Assembly (NCBI RefSeq): GCF_001650345.1
Contig: NZ_LVHF01000033.1
Span: forward strand, 682,001 to 746,000
DNA from: Photobacterium jeanii
Lineage (GTDB): Bacteria > Pseudomonadota > Gammaproteobacteria > Enterobacterales > Vibrionaceae
Direction: 5' to 3'
Length of the DNA stretch: 64,000 nucleotides
Below the pieces are notes generated by a model. The model saw nothing but the letters and a program-made list of their open reading frames with translations. It ran no database searches and was not told the DNA's origin. Shown here in pieces: positions 1-8,677 of this stretch; positions within the stretch are counted from its first letter, which is position 1, and each line of letters opens with the position of its first letter. Made by a program: the position numbers and the translations under genes.

Positions 1-717
1 TTTGATATGTCGTGTAACCTTTCTTGTCCGTCCTGCCGTAATGAAGCTGTGATAGAGTTCGGTGAACGGGCAGAAAAAATACAGCAAATTGAAACTAAAG
101 TTGAACAGATGGGGTCATTCTTTCACTCAATGTATATTTCTGGCTCAGGTGATCCATTCGGTTCTCCTCATTCTAAGAAATTTTTGAAAAGAATGAATCG
201 CGAAACCTTCCCAAATTTAAAAGACATCGTTTTACATAGTAACGGGCAGCTTTTTACACAACGTAACTGGTTACAGTTACCTCAGTTTGTTCGTGATTGT
301 ACTATTTGCGTTGAAATTTCTCTGGATGGAGCGAGTAAAGAAACAATTGAGCATCACCGTAGAGGGGTAAACTTTAAGAAGTTGTATGAGAATCTTAAGT
401 TTATTGCCAATCTTAGAAAAGAATTCGCTATATGTTCACTAAAGTTTAGTTTTGTAGTTCAAGACAATAATTTTCACGAGATGAGTAACTTTGTCGCTTT
501 TTGTAGTGAATTAAATGCTGACTCAATAGTCTTTACCAAGATTGTGAACTGGGGAACGTTTACAGAGCAGCAATATCTTCATAAAGCTGTTCATTTGCCG
601 GGGCACCCTCGTCATCAAGAACTGCTACAGATCCTCCAAGCTGCTAATCTACAAAATGAAAATGTTGATCTTGGAAACTTATCTCCGTTAGTTACGATAC
701 CTGACACGTATATCTAA
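1..717 (+). CDS. Radical SAM protein, 5' end outside window
   Basis: The reading frame is open from base 1, so the true start lies upstream; 238 residues are visible. Seen: a CxxxCxxC cluster (Cys at visible residues 5, 9 and 12), which is the radical SAM iron-sulfur motif, then a SGSGDPF segment in the place of the family's GGEP motif, and SLDGASKETIEHHR, typical of SPASM-type radical SAM enzymes. There are no cysteines in the last 50 or so residues, so a C-terminal SPASM auxiliary cluster is absent. Known: such enzymes cleave S-adenosylmethionine to start radical chemistry, often on peptides or sugars. The substrate cannot be told because the upstream partner genes are outside the window. 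Confidence 0.8.
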   Translation, partial: FDMSCNLSCPSCRNEAVIEFGERAEKIQQIETKVEQMGSFFHSMYISGSGDPFGSPHSKKFLKRMNRETFPNLKDIVLHSNGQLFTQRNWLQLPQFVRDCTICVEISLDGASKETIEHHRRGVNFKKLYENLKFIANLRKEFAICSLKFSFVVQDNNFHEMSNFVAFCSELNADSIVFTKIVNWGTFTEQQYLHKAVHLPGHPRHQELLQILQAANLQNENVDLGNLSPLVTIPDTYI

Positions 718-948
718 ACTTTCATCAGATGTATTGTCTAGGGGCTATCTCTATAGAGATTAATGCAGCTTCAATGTTGTGCGTTGGGTAATTAAGATGT
801 CAGCAGAGCCATAGTACCTTAAGTATGTAAAGTTGAAGGGAAGGTTTGTACTCAATACATAACCAAGTAGTCACTATAAATTCAATCATGTTTTGCTTCA
901 GAAGTACTTGTAAAAACAGTCCAGAATTTACTTTTGCTAACAAATAAC

Positions 949-963
949 TAGACGACTGGTCTA
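949..963. promoter_or_regulatory. Probable operator of the NemR-type repressor (copy 1)
   Basis: The 15-bp sequence TAGACGACTGGTCTA has TAGAC and GTCTA arms around five bases. An identical copy lies upstream of the next gene (1670-1684). It sits 20 bp before the repressor start codon, as expected for autoregulation. The 718-948 stretch before it holds no gene that I can see. Confidence 0.8.
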
Positions 964-983
964 ATTGATCGTAACCTACTCAC

Positions 984-1586
984 ATGAAAGCAGATACCCA
1001 AGATACAAGACAGCACATTCTCGATACTGGCTACCAGTTGATTGCTCAGCAGGGCTTTTCAAATGTAGGGCTGTCGCAACTACTCAAACATGCCGATGTG
1101 CCGAAAGGCTCGTTTTATCATTACTTCAAATCCAAAGAGCAATTTGGTGAAGCCCTGATCCAAGACTACTTCGAGCATTATCAAGGTCGACTACGAGAGC
1201 GCTTTGAAGATACATCACTAACAGGGTATGACCGTTTGATCGGTTATTGGCAGTGTTGGATCGATGTTCAAGCACAAGAGTGTGCTACGCAGCGTTGTTT
1301 GGTGGTAAAACTTAGCGCAGAAGTCGCTGATCTTTCAGAAATGATGCGTGTTGCTTTGCTCGATGGTGTTGAAAGCGTGTTGGGGCTCATTGCTGACTGT
1401 ATTGAAGAAGGCATCAAAGATGGCTCTATTGCCAAAATGGATAGCTATAAAGCAGCAGAACACCTTTATAACCTTTGGGTTGGCGCGAGCTTACTCTGCA
1501 AGCTAACCCAGACATCTACAGGGTTACAGCGTGTTATGAAATCTACCCAAGCCATGCTGAAAAATGGCATGTATGAATCTCTATAA
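984..1586 (+). CDS. nemR: TetR-family redox/electrophile-sensing repressor, NemR type
   Basis: 200 residues. The N-terminal helix-turn-helix (about 27-50, ending in GSFYHYFKSKEQFG) and the C-terminal half (KLSAEVADLSE near 109-119) match E. coli NemR (199 aa) as I remember it. Known: NemR senses reactive electrophiles and hypochlorite through Cys106, which can bond with Lys175; the equivalent residues here are Cys105 and Lys173. Further cysteines are at 91, 100, 139 and 172. The ATG has only a weak ribosome site. In E. coli the regulon is nemA-gloA; here the downstream target is a CurA-type reductase carrying the same operator. Inference: an electrophile-inducible detoxification pair. Confidence 0.85.
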   Translation: MKADTQDTRQHILDTGYQLIAQQGFSNVGLSQLLKHADVPKGSFYHYFKSKEQFGEALIQDYFEHYQGRLRERFEDTSLTGYDRLIGYWQCWIDVQAQECATQRCLVVKLSAEVADLSEMMRVALLDGVESVLGLIADCIEEGIKDGSIAKMDSYKAAEHLYNLWVGASLLCKLTQTSTGLQRVMKSTQAMLKNGMYESL

Positions 1587-1669
1587 CCAGTGATTACTGG
1601 TTGTATCTAAATTAAAACCTTCAGACTTTTGCTTCGTATTTTACTTGTAGCAAAAGTTCGCCTTAATAC

Positions 1670-1684
1670 TAGACGACTGGTCTA
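1670..1684. promoter_or_regulatory. Probable operator of the NemR-type repressor (copy 2)
   Basis: Identical 15-mer to 949-963, placed 57 bp before the curA start, in the right place to overlap its promoter. Two exact copies of a palindrome-like 15-mer upstream of the regulator and the adjacent enzyme gene make a strong case for the shared operator. Confidence 0.8.
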
Positions 1685-1740
1685 TTTTTAAGGTTGTTAA
1701 TAAGAACTTATATAAAGCCAGGATATTGAAAGGACATTGT

Positions 1741-2778
1741 ATGACTGTGACTACAACTCAAAACCGCCGCATTGTTTTAGCTGCTCGTCCGCATGGTGCG
1801 CCTAAAACCAGTGATTTTCGTATGGAAACTGTGGCGAAGCCAACCCCTCAGGCCGGTGAAATGCTTTTACGTAGTGTGTATTTATCACTAGATCCTTACA
1901 TGCGTGGCCGTATGAATGATGCCAAATCGTATGCTGAACCTGTAGCGTTAGATGATGTGATGGTTGGTGCTACGGTTTGTCAGGTTGAAGTATCAAACAA
2001 TCCTGATTTTCCGGTTGGCGAGTGGGTACTGGCCTACACTGGCTGGCAAGATTATGGTATTTCTAACGGCGAGGGTTTGATTAAGTTAGGTCAAGATCCA
2101 CAAGCGCCGTCTTTTGCTCTTGGTATTATGGGTATGCCTGGTTTCACAGCATACATGGGGCTTCTAGATATTGGTCAGCCGAAAGAAGGGGATACTTTAG
2201 TGGTTGCTGCCGCGACAGGGCCTGTGGGCGCAACTGTCGGGCAGATTGGTAAGCTAAAAGGTTGTCGCGTTATTGGTATTGCTGGTGGCGAAGAGAAGTG
2301 CCGTCATGCCGTTGAAGTCCTAGGTTTTGATGTTTGTATTGACCACAAAGCTGATGATTTTGCAGCGCAATTAGCGGCTGCTTGTGGCAATGGTATCGAT
2401 GTGTATTTTGAAAACGTCGGCGGTAAAGTTTTTGATGCGGTGTTGCCGTTATTGAATACAGGTGCTCGTATTCCGCTATGTGGCTTGATTTCTCAGTACA
2501 ATGCGACATCGCTTCCAGAAGGTCCTGATCGTATGTCTATGTTAATGGCGACCTTATTAATCAAGCGTATCAAGATGCAAGGCTTTATCATTTTTGATGA
2601 TTACGCACACCGTTACGGTGAGTTTGCTCAAGCTATGTCAGCGTGGTTGGCGGAAGGTAAGATCCAATACCGTGAACATTTAGTGGAAGGTTTTGATAAC
2701 ACCGTAGAGTCTTTCATTGGGCTATTAGAAGGTAAAAACTTCGGCAAAATGGTGATTAAAGTTAACGATCCGCTATAA
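1741..2778 (+). CDS. curA: NADPH-dependent curcumin/alkenal reductase (MDR family)
   Basis: 345 residues, the same length as E. coli CurA, from the ATG at 1741. That start is set by AAAGGA six bases upstream; an in-frame TTG at 1726 lies before the ribosome site and is rejected. Seen: the YLSLDPYMRGRM block, GMPGFTAYMGLLDIGQPKEG, the cofactor-binding AATGPVGATVGQIGKLKGC, and YFENVGGKVFDAV, all typical of the zinc-free leukotriene B4 12-hydroxydehydrogenase/CurA branch of the MDR superfamily. It reduces the C=C bond of alpha,beta-unsaturated carbonyls with NADPH in the cytoplasm. The shared operator suggests induction by reactive electrophiles via the NemR-like repressor. Confidence 0.92.
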   Translation: MTVTTTQNRRIVLAARPHGAPKTSDFRMETVAKPTPQAGEMLLRSVYLSLDPYMRGRMNDAKSYAEPVALDDVMVGATVCQVEVSNNPDFPVGEWVLAYTGWQDYGISNGEGLIKLGQDPQAPSFALGIMGMPGFTAYMGLLDIGQPKEGDTLVVAAATGPVGATVGQIGKLKGCRVIGIAGGEEKCRHAVEVLGFDVCIDHKADDFAAQLAAACGNGIDVYFENVGGKVFDAVLPLLNTGARIPLCGLISQYNATSLPEGPDRMSMLMATLLIKRIKMQGFIIFDDYAHRYGEFAQAMSAWLAEGKIQYREHLVEGFDNTVESFIGLLEGKNFGKMVIKVNDPL

Positions 2779-2811
2779 GCTGAGCTTTTGATTTATTCAG
2801 TTAAATAACAG

Positions 2812-2880
2812 ACGCTAAGGTGCTTGTTTCTCTGATTGCTGTTCATCACGAGAAGTTACGTGCCTTGGCGTTTTTGTTTT
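2812..2880 (+). terminator. Probable terminator of curA
   Basis: ACGCTAAGGTGC (2812-2823) pairs with GTGCCTTGGCGT (2860-2871), with three G-T wobbles. The long loop has its own short pairing (TTTCTC with GAGAAG), and a T-rich tail runs to 2880. Confidence 0.55.
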
Positions 2881-2922
2881 TAGTTCTCACATTTTTGTTT
2901 CTTGAGTCGTCAAGGGTATACA

Positions 2923-3498
2923 ATGCTTTCAATTGGCCAACTAAGTAGTATGGAAATGAACGTCGAACATATCTGGGGCGAGTACCGAAGCAGTCTCCAA
3001 GCTTTCTTGCGTAAAAATGTATCAAATGCAGCTGATGTCGATGATTTGCTGCAAGAGGTATTGATCAAAACATATACCCACATGAAGACGATTAAAGATC
3101 CATCGCAAATCAAATCGTGGCTGTTTCAGGTTGCTAACAACGCGATCATCGATTTTTATCGTAAGCAGGGTAGGCAGCGTTTAGTTGAAGGTGAGGAGTT
3201 ATGGCATGCTGAAGATGATAGCAGTGTTCATAACGAGCTTAGCCAATGTTTGACGCCTTTCATCCAAGCATTGCCTGAAGGCGAGGCACAAATGTTAACG
3301 GCTATTGAGATCAACGGCGAGTCGCAAAAAAGTTATGCAGAAAAGCAGGGCGTTAAATACTCGACCTTAAAATCTCGGGTTAATAAAAGCCGAGAGCACC
3401 TGCTGGAACTCTACAAAGAGTGCTGTGACTTTACCTTAGATGCGAATGGAAACCTGATGGACTATGAACAAAAGCCATCGAGTTGTAATAAGTGTTAG
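2923..3498 (+). CDS. sigZ: ECF-like sigma factor, SigZ type
   Basis: 191 residues from the ATG at 2923, chosen because AAGGG lies just upstream; ATGs at 2950 and 2956 (start of the conserved MNVEHIWGEYRSSL) are alternatives and a TTG at 2902 is unlikely. Seen: region 2 (DVDDLLQEVLIKTY, then KSWLFQVANNAIIDFYRK) and region 4 (SYAEKQGVKYSTLKSRVNKSR). The tail has four cysteines (CC, then CNKC at the very end), a hallmark I associate with the SigZ group. No anti-sigma gene is adjacent; the tail might sense metal or redox state (inference). A strong terminator follows. Confidence 0.82.
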   Translation: MLSIGQLSSMEMNVEHIWGEYRSSLQAFLRKNVSNAADVDDLLQEVLIKTYTHMKTIKDPSQIKSWLFQVANNAIIDFYRKQGRQRLVEGEELWHAEDDSSVHNELSQCLTPFIQALPEGEAQMLTAIEINGESQKSYAEKQGVKYSTLKSRVNKSREHLLELYKECCDFTLDANGNLMDYEQKPSSCNKC

Positions 3499-3560
3499 CG
3501 ATTAGCGTGTTCATCACCCGCTGTTAGTAGTTAGCTGAAATGGTTACGAAAAAATAGGAA

Positions 3561-3589
3561 AACCGCTGATCAAGATCAGCGGTTTTTTT
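3561..3589 (+). terminator. Rho-independent terminator after sigZ
   Basis: Perfect 11-bp stem AACCGCTGATC / GATCAGCGGTT with an AA loop, followed by a run of T. Confidence 0.9.
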
Positions 3590-3796
3590 GTGCCTGCCGT
3601 TTATACGGATAGCAACGGTGGGGGGATGTTGCTACTTCACTCAGGGCAAGAGCAATTATGAGGAATAAAGAGGGCTTTAAAAACAGATAGAGTGTAAAAT
3701 TTTACTACCGCTTTTCCCGTTAAATTCGCTCTATTTTGGTGTAAATTGCTGAATAAGCGCTAAAAGGGGAATAAAGATTAAAAGAGGTTGCTGGTT
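3590..3796. other. Gene-free leader of the SgrR-like gene
   Basis: No open frame with a ribosome site. The stretch is A+T-rich after 3690. I looked for an SgrS-like small RNA with its typical terminator next to this SgrR-family gene and did not see one. Confidence 0.5.
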
Positions 3797-5629
3797 TTGC
3801 ATGATGTAAAATTGTTTCGATACTATGTTCGCTTATTGCCATTTGGAGCGAAAGCCGCGTGTTCTGTCACCTTATCTGAAGTTGCCGATAAACTGAGTGC
3901 CAGTTTGCGTCACGCTCGCAATTTGCTGAAAGAGATGCAAGGTCAGCAATGGCTTAGTTGGCAGCCGAGTGTAGGGCGGAATCAACGTTCGGTACTGACT
4001 TTGAATTTGACCAAAGCTGAACTGCAACAGCTGATCGCGATGCAATATGTCGAGCAAGGCTTTTACGATAAAGCGCTCGATATGTTAGGAGGCGATCAGC
4101 AGTGGTTTGGATCGTTATTGAAAGACACTTCAGGGGCGAGCCAACGGAGCGGAGAGCTGCATTTACAGCTAACTTACTATCGTCCATTTAAGCGTATTGT
4201 CCCGCACAATCCACAGCGTAATAGTGAACGTTTTCTCCTTCGCCAGCTTTATAGTTGTTTGGTGAAATGCACATCGTCTGGAGTAATAGAAGCTGATTTG
4301 GCACACACATGGCGTAGTGAACAAGAGGGACGTTACTGGAAGTTCTATTTGCGCCCTGGGTTGACGTTTCATGATGGTCAGCCAATCACTGCGCATACCA
4401 TAGCGACTTTGTTTGAATTATTGAAAACTCACCCGTGTTATGAACGTGAGTTAGCGCATTTAACAACAGTCACTGCACTGCGAGAGCAAACCTTAGTCTT
4501 CGAATTGTCTCAGCCTGATTTGGGCTTTTCTGGTTTGTTGGCTGATCCTAAATACTCTATTCAACCAGCTGAGCAGTTATCATCAACGTACTTGAATATA
4601 GTGGGGAGTGGGCCGTTTCAAATTGTCAGTCATACTCAAGATAAGCTGCATATGCAGGCATTTCCGCATTATTATGCGTGTCGAGCTTTAACCGATGAAG
4701 TTACGATTTGGCATGTTCCGCACTTAGATAGTCATAAGCGCTTTATTCAAGATCCGAGCGAAGAGCAAGTATCAGAGGTATCACCAGAGTTGCCGTCTTG
4801 TCGACAATACCTTGAGCGTATGGAAGATGACGAGCAAGTTACTCAGCCGCGTGCAACCGATGTATTGCTGACAGATCGAAAGTTAGACGCAGTTTCTTAT
4901 TCCGATACCCAACCCATCTTATTGGAGCATGGTTGCATGTATGCGGTGTTCAATCAGCGTGCTTCAAAGTTAACCGCTATGCAGCGAGATTGGTTACGGG
5001 CTTTTCTTGATCCTAAAGCTTTATTGGCTGCAATTGGTACATCGGAAGATGAGCAGGGTTTACAAGCCGCGACGAATCTATTGCCAATTTGGACACCAGT
5101 GCTAAAGCCGGGTATTGGAGCGAAAGGGCATGTGGATTTGAAGCCGAACAAGATCACTATTGCGTATTACAGTCAGAGTGAATTGATCAACGCGGTGAAA
5201 GGAATGATAAGCCTGTTAACCGATAATGGAGTCGAGGTTGAAGCAAACCTTTACCTTTATGATGAAATGCAGAGTCTGATTGATTCAGAAGCGCTAAGCG
5301 AGGATCTTATCCTAGCCAGTACCAGCTTAGATGATAACCGTCCAGCATCGGCATTTCGCTGGTTTTATGGTGATTCACTCCTCCACAATGCATTGCCAAT
5401 GCAGGAACAGCAATGGCTTGATGAGCAGTTAATTGCAATCCGACAAACTCGTCAGCTACCTGAATATCTTGCGGCGATAGAACCTTTGGCAACGGCTATG
5501 GTAAATGCCTCTTGGGTTGCACCTTTATATCACTATAAGCAAATGCTGCGTTTTCAGGATGTATTAAAAGGTGTTGCTATTACGAACTGGGGCTGGCCAG
5601 AAATTAAAGATATCTGGATTGAAGATTAG
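3797..5629 (+). CDS. SgrR-family regulator with solute-binding domain
   Basis: About 610 residues. Seen: an N-terminal winged-helix segment (about 1-110; TLSEVADKLSASLRHARNLLKEMQ, then WLSWQPSVGRNQRS), followed by an ABC-transporter family 5 solute-binding-like domain (LRPGLTFHDGQPITAHTIATLFELL). This is the architecture of E. coli SgrR, the activator for sugar-phosphate stress. No signal peptide, so it acts in the cytoplasm. No ATG exists near the start. The best start is TTG 3797, nine bases after AAAGAGG; TTG 3788 abuts that site and is too close. No setA or SgrS is next to it, so the ligand and targets are unknown. Confidence 0.8.
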   Translation: MHDVKLFRYYVRLLPFGAKAACSVTLSEVADKLSASLRHARNLLKEMQGQQWLSWQPSVGRNQRSVLTLNLTKAELQQLIAMQYVEQGFYDKALDMLGGDQQWFGSLLKDTSGASQRSGELHLQLTYYRPFKRIVPHNPQRNSERFLLRQLYSCLVKCTSSGVIEADLAHTWRSEQEGRYWKFYLRPGLTFHDGQPITAHTIATLFELLKTHPCYERELAHLTTVTALREQTLVFELSQPDLGFSGLLADPKYSIQPAEQLSSTYLNIVGSGPFQIVSHTQDKLHMQAFPHYYACRALTDEVTIWHVPHLDSHKRFIQDPSEEQVSEVSPELPSCRQYLERMEDDEQVTQPRATDVLLTDRKLDAVSYSDTQPILLEHGCMYAVFNQRASKLTAMQRDWLRAFLDPKALLAAIGTSEDEQGLQAATNLLPIWTPVLKPGIGAKGHVDLKPNKITIAYYSQSELINAVKGMISLLTDNGVEVEANLYLYDEMQSLIDSEALSEDLILASTSLDDNRPASAFRWFYGDSLLHNALPMQEQQWLDEQLIAIRQTRQLPEYLAAIEPLATAMVNASWVAPLYHYKQMLRFQDVLKGVAITNWGWPEIKDIWIED

Positions 5630-5953
5630 TTTAAGAGCAATAGAAAAATTAATGGTGCTAGAAATTAACCTTATTGTTGTTTAATGACATACATTTATTA
5701 AATTAAAAGATGGTGGATAAATAAATTTAATCATGATGATTACTTTTGTTTATCCTATTTTTCGTCTATTTATATAATTTATGGTAATTTATAAAATGAG
5801 ATGTAAATATAATGATGGCGGAAATGAAATCTGTAAAAAAATGCTTACAGTAGAAAATTACGAATAATTTATAATAATTGACTCAGTTGCCGCTAAGCCT
5901 ATTATGACGCTCCACAAATTACGTGTAGCCCCTCCATAAATAGGTTAAAGAAA
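5630..5953. promoter_or_regulatory. A+T-rich leader of the chemotaxis receptor, possible sigma-28 promoter
   Basis: The 324 bases hold no gene. GCCGCTAA at 5890-5897 is one base away from the flagellar sigma-28 -10 element GCCGATAA; the region where the -35 should be (TAATAATT near 5872) is a poor match. Vibrio receptors are often sigma-28 controlled, so it is noted with low confidence. Confidence 0.3.
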
Positions 5954-7585
5954 ATGAATTATAAAAATTTGTCGATAGGCAAAAAAATAGGCGTAGTCTT
6001 TTTTTCTATCGGTATTGCTGTAGCTGCATTAGGTTATTTTCTGACATCTGAAATTGACCAAATCAAAGGCAATCTCCTTGGTATCACTGATGGTATGGTG
6101 CCTAAAATCGTCTTAGTCCAAGAGCTTCAGATAGACATTACGACTTTAAGGAAAGATGAGTTCTCCTTATTGCCTAATATTAACCATCCGAAAATCGGTG
6201 AATGGTTGGGTGCCGTAGATAAAATTAAAAGTAAGATTGATAATGATTTAAAACGCTACGAATCAATGTTAACAACTGACGAAGGACGCCGTGTATTTGA
6301 ACAAGTATCTCAAAGTTGGAAAAATTATAAATTAAGTACGCAAGACTATGCGCCTGCCATTAAAGCTGGAGATATTACTAGAGCGAATAATGCGGTTTTA
6401 AATTCCCTAGAGGTATTTAATAAGCTTCATTCTTCACTTGAGCATTTAATGAAATTAACGCATGAGGAAAGTCAATTAGAGCGTTCTTATGCATTAGATA
6501 GTGTGGAGCAATCTAATTTATATTCATTAATTGGTATTGTTTTAATTATTACCTTTATGGTGGTAATGAACCTATTTTTAACCCGTCAAATTTGTTCGCC
6601 TTTAGATCTGGTTGCTGCAATGGCACAGAAAATTGCTTCTGGCGACTTAACCTACCAGCTAAAGCGTAAAGAAATTGGTAATGATGAGTTAGGTGATTTA
6701 GCTGATTCTTGTATTCGCATGCAAGATCGCTTGCGTGACTTGGTACATGACATTTCAAGTGCGGTGACTCAGCTAAGTGCGGCTATTGAAGAAGTTAGTA
6801 CTGTATCTGCTCATTCTGCGAATGGTATGAAGCAGCAACAGGATGAGTTAACTATGATTGCGACGGCCATGAATCAGATGCAATCAACAGTTAATGAAGT
6901 GGCAAATAACACCGAAGATGCTTCTGAGTCTGCGAATAAAGCGACGGAAGATGCTAACGAAAGTACCCGTGTGGTGAACCGTAACATTGAAGAGATCCAG
7001 CGTGTTGCGAGTGTGATTGAGCATGCAGGTGACATGGTGTCTCAGCTAGAGCAAGACTCTGCAAGTATCAGCATGGTTGTTGATGTGATCAGTGGTATTG
7101 CTGAGCAAACTAACCTGCTAGCGCTTAATGCTGCAATTGAAGCGGCACGTGCGGGTGAGCAAGGCCGTGGTTTTGCCGTGGTTGCAGATGAAGTAAGAAC
7201 CTTGGCTGGTCGAACATCGGAATCAACCAATGAGATCATCACGATCATCGAAAAACTTCAGCAACGCGCCAAACAAACTGGCGAAGCAACCAAAGAGAGT
7301 TGTCAGTTAATTCATTCTTGTGTTGAGCAAACTGAGCTAACAGGTTCGCATATCACCCAAATTGAAGGCGCGGTTAACCAAATCGCCTCAATGAACATGC
7401 AAATTGCAAGCGCTTGTAGTGAGCAGAACTCGGTGACAGAAGAGCTAGGCCGTAATGTCGAAAACATTAACCTGTCTTCACAGGAAGTCGCAGCAGGGGC
7501 TAACCAAACTTCTCAAGCATGTAATGAGTTAAGTCAGCTTGCAAGTAGCCTTCAGAATGTCGTGGGCCGTTTTAAAATCATGTAA
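5954..7585 (+). CDS. Methyl-accepting chemotaxis protein
   Basis: 543 residues. Membrane segment 1 is about 12-30; a periplasmic four-helix-bundle sensor of about 155 residues follows (about 31-188); membrane segment 2 is about 189-209, then a HAMP domain (about 210-262) and the cytoplasmic signalling domain to the end. The hairpin tip around 380-415 carries the conserved [20 protein letters not shown] core that binds CheA and CheW. No C-terminal NWETF-type CheR/CheB tether is present. The ligand cannot be told. It stands alone, with its own terminator. Confidence 0.95.
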   Translation: MNYKNLSIGKKIGVVFFSIGIAVAALGYFLTSEIDQIKGNLLGITDGMVPKIVLVQELQIDITTLRKDEFSLLPNINHPKIGEWLGAVDKIKSKIDNDLKRYESMLTTDEGRRVFEQVSQSWKNYKLSTQDYAPAIKAGDITRANNAVLNSLEVFNKLHSSLEHLMKLTHEESQLERSYALDSVEQSNLYSLIGIVLIITFMVVMNLFLTRQICSPLDLVAAMAQKIASGDLTYQLKRKEIGNDELGDLADSCIRMQDRLRDLVHDISSAVTQLSAAIEEVSTVSAHSANGMKQQQDELTMIATAMNQMQSTVNEVANNTEDASESANKATEDANESTRVVNRNIEEIQRVASVIEHAGDMVSQLEQDSASISMVVDVISGIAEQTNLLALNAAIEAARAGEQGRGFAVVADEVRTLAGRTSESTNEIITIIEKLQQRAKQTGEATKESCQLIHSCVEQTELTGSHITQIEGAVNQIASMNMQIASACSEQNSVTEELGRNVENINLSSQEVAAGANQTSQACNELSQLASSLQNVVGRFKIM

Positions 7586-7625
7586 TGAACTAGCTTGTAA
7601 GCCTTTGCTTGGTAGCTGAAATACG

Positions 7626-7657
7626 AATAAGGTCTGCATATCGCAGACCTTATTTTT
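7626..7657 (+). terminator. Rho-independent terminator after the receptor gene
   Basis: 12-bp stem AATAAGGTCTGC / GCAGACCTTATT, loop ATATC, then a T run. It lies between convergent genes and may also stop the LysR gene. Confidence 0.85.
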
Positions 7658-7670
7658 GCTTATCATTTCT

Positions 7671-8567
7671 TTAACGGCATATTTGACGAAACCAATCGGT
7701 GATTGTTGTAATCACATCTTTTTGCAGCGGCTTCAATACTGCCGTTGAAGGATGCAACAATACATAGCCAAAGTGTCCTCCTTGAGCCGCAAAATCGACA
7801 TGTAGCTTATGAAACACTTGATGCTGCTTATCATCGAGTAGGTGAATTGGCAGCAGTGCATAGCCCTCAACTTCTAGCAGTGCGACTAAGACATCGCTAT
7901 CACTAACAATGCTTATCTGTGGTGAAATGGCACTCTGTTGCCCAAGCTTGCTGTCGAGAAAATCTTCGAGCATAAACTGACGATGTAATTGTAACTCAGA
8001 CATCGACACTTCTTTTTGGGTAGCAAGTGGTGAGTCTTGATGCACAAAAAAATCAAACTTAGGGTAACCAAGATTAATAAAACTGACACCAGTATCTGGG
8101 TGAACTGCTCCTTGGTTTAAGGCAATTGCAAAGTCAGCATCCCCTTTACTTAGCAGCTCAACTGCCTCATCACGATTACGCTGTAACCAATTGATATCTG
8201 TCATGCGGTGCTGCTGACGAAGTTGTTTATCAAAGCCTTGGATGGCATGTGCAGGCAGTGACGCATCGTAGCAGATAGTTAGACTGGTCTTTTCACCCAT
8301 AGATAGGCTGTCAGTTGCTGACTCTAATGCATTCATCTGATAGATAATAAATTTTGATGGACGCAATAAGGCTTTGCCTTGCTCCGTTAGCACTGGTGAA
8401 CGACCTGTTCGCTTAAACAAGGTGACGTCCCAATCAATTTCAAGATCGGTCACTTGATGATGCAATGTAGATCGATCTTTTCGTAACACTCGTGCCGCTT
8501 TACTGAATGAGCCATGTTCTGCGACAGCGACAAAAGCACTCAGTTGATCAAAGGTAGCCCTTGGCAT
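7671..8567 (-). CDS. LysR-family regulator
   Basis: 298 residues. N-terminal winged helix (FDQLSAFVAVAEHGSFSKAARVL, then LHHQVTDLE) followed by a LysR substrate-binding domain. The helix-turn-helix is slightly unusual: KDRSTLHHQVTDLEIDW replaces the common PSALS pattern. ATG with GGAG nine bases upstream. It is divergent from the exported Ntn hydrolase and separated from it by a perfect palindrome. Inference: it controls that hydrolase and itself. The inducer is unknown. Confidence 0.9.
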   Translation of the reverse strand: MPRATFDQLSAFVAVAEHGSFSKAARVLRKDRSTLHHQVTDLEIDWDVTLFKRTGRSPVLTEQGKALLRPSKFIIYQMNALESATDSLSMGEKTSLTICYDASLPAHAIQGFDKQLRQQHRMTDINWLQRNRDEAVELLSKGDADFAIALNQGAVHPDTGVSFINLGYPKFDFFVHQDSPLATQKEVSMSELQLHRQFMLEDFLDSKLGQQSAISPQISIVSDSDVLVALLEVEGYALLPIHLLDDKQHQVFHKLHVDFAAQGGHFGYVLLHPSTAVLKPLQKDVITTITDWFRQICR

Positions 8568-8584
8568 TTCTCAGTCTCCCTATT

Positions 8585-8611
8585 GTTATGTTGTAAATCA
8601 TACAACATAAC
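8585..8611. promoter_or_regulatory. Perfect inverted repeat, candidate LysR operator
   Basis: GTTATGTTGTA (8585-8595), five bases, then TACAACATAAC (8601-8611): an exact 11-bp inverted repeat. It contains a T-N11-A core, the usual LysR signature, and lies 18 bp upstream of the lysR start and 67 bp upstream of the divergent hydrolase. Confidence 0.8.
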
Positions 8612-8677
8612 TGAGATTTTCTGCTTGTTGCTTTGACGTAAATTAGTACTCAACGATAACAAGAAAGGGCATTGACC

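Noticed and set aside
5872..5897. Strong sigma-28 promoter claim for the chemotaxis receptor
   Set aside because: Only the -10-like element is good; the -35 is poor, so it is listed as a weak candidate only.
8633..8660. TTGACG / GATAAC as promoter of the Ntn hydrolase
   Set aside because: It would leave a transcript leader of only about ten bases, with the ribosome site at its very end.
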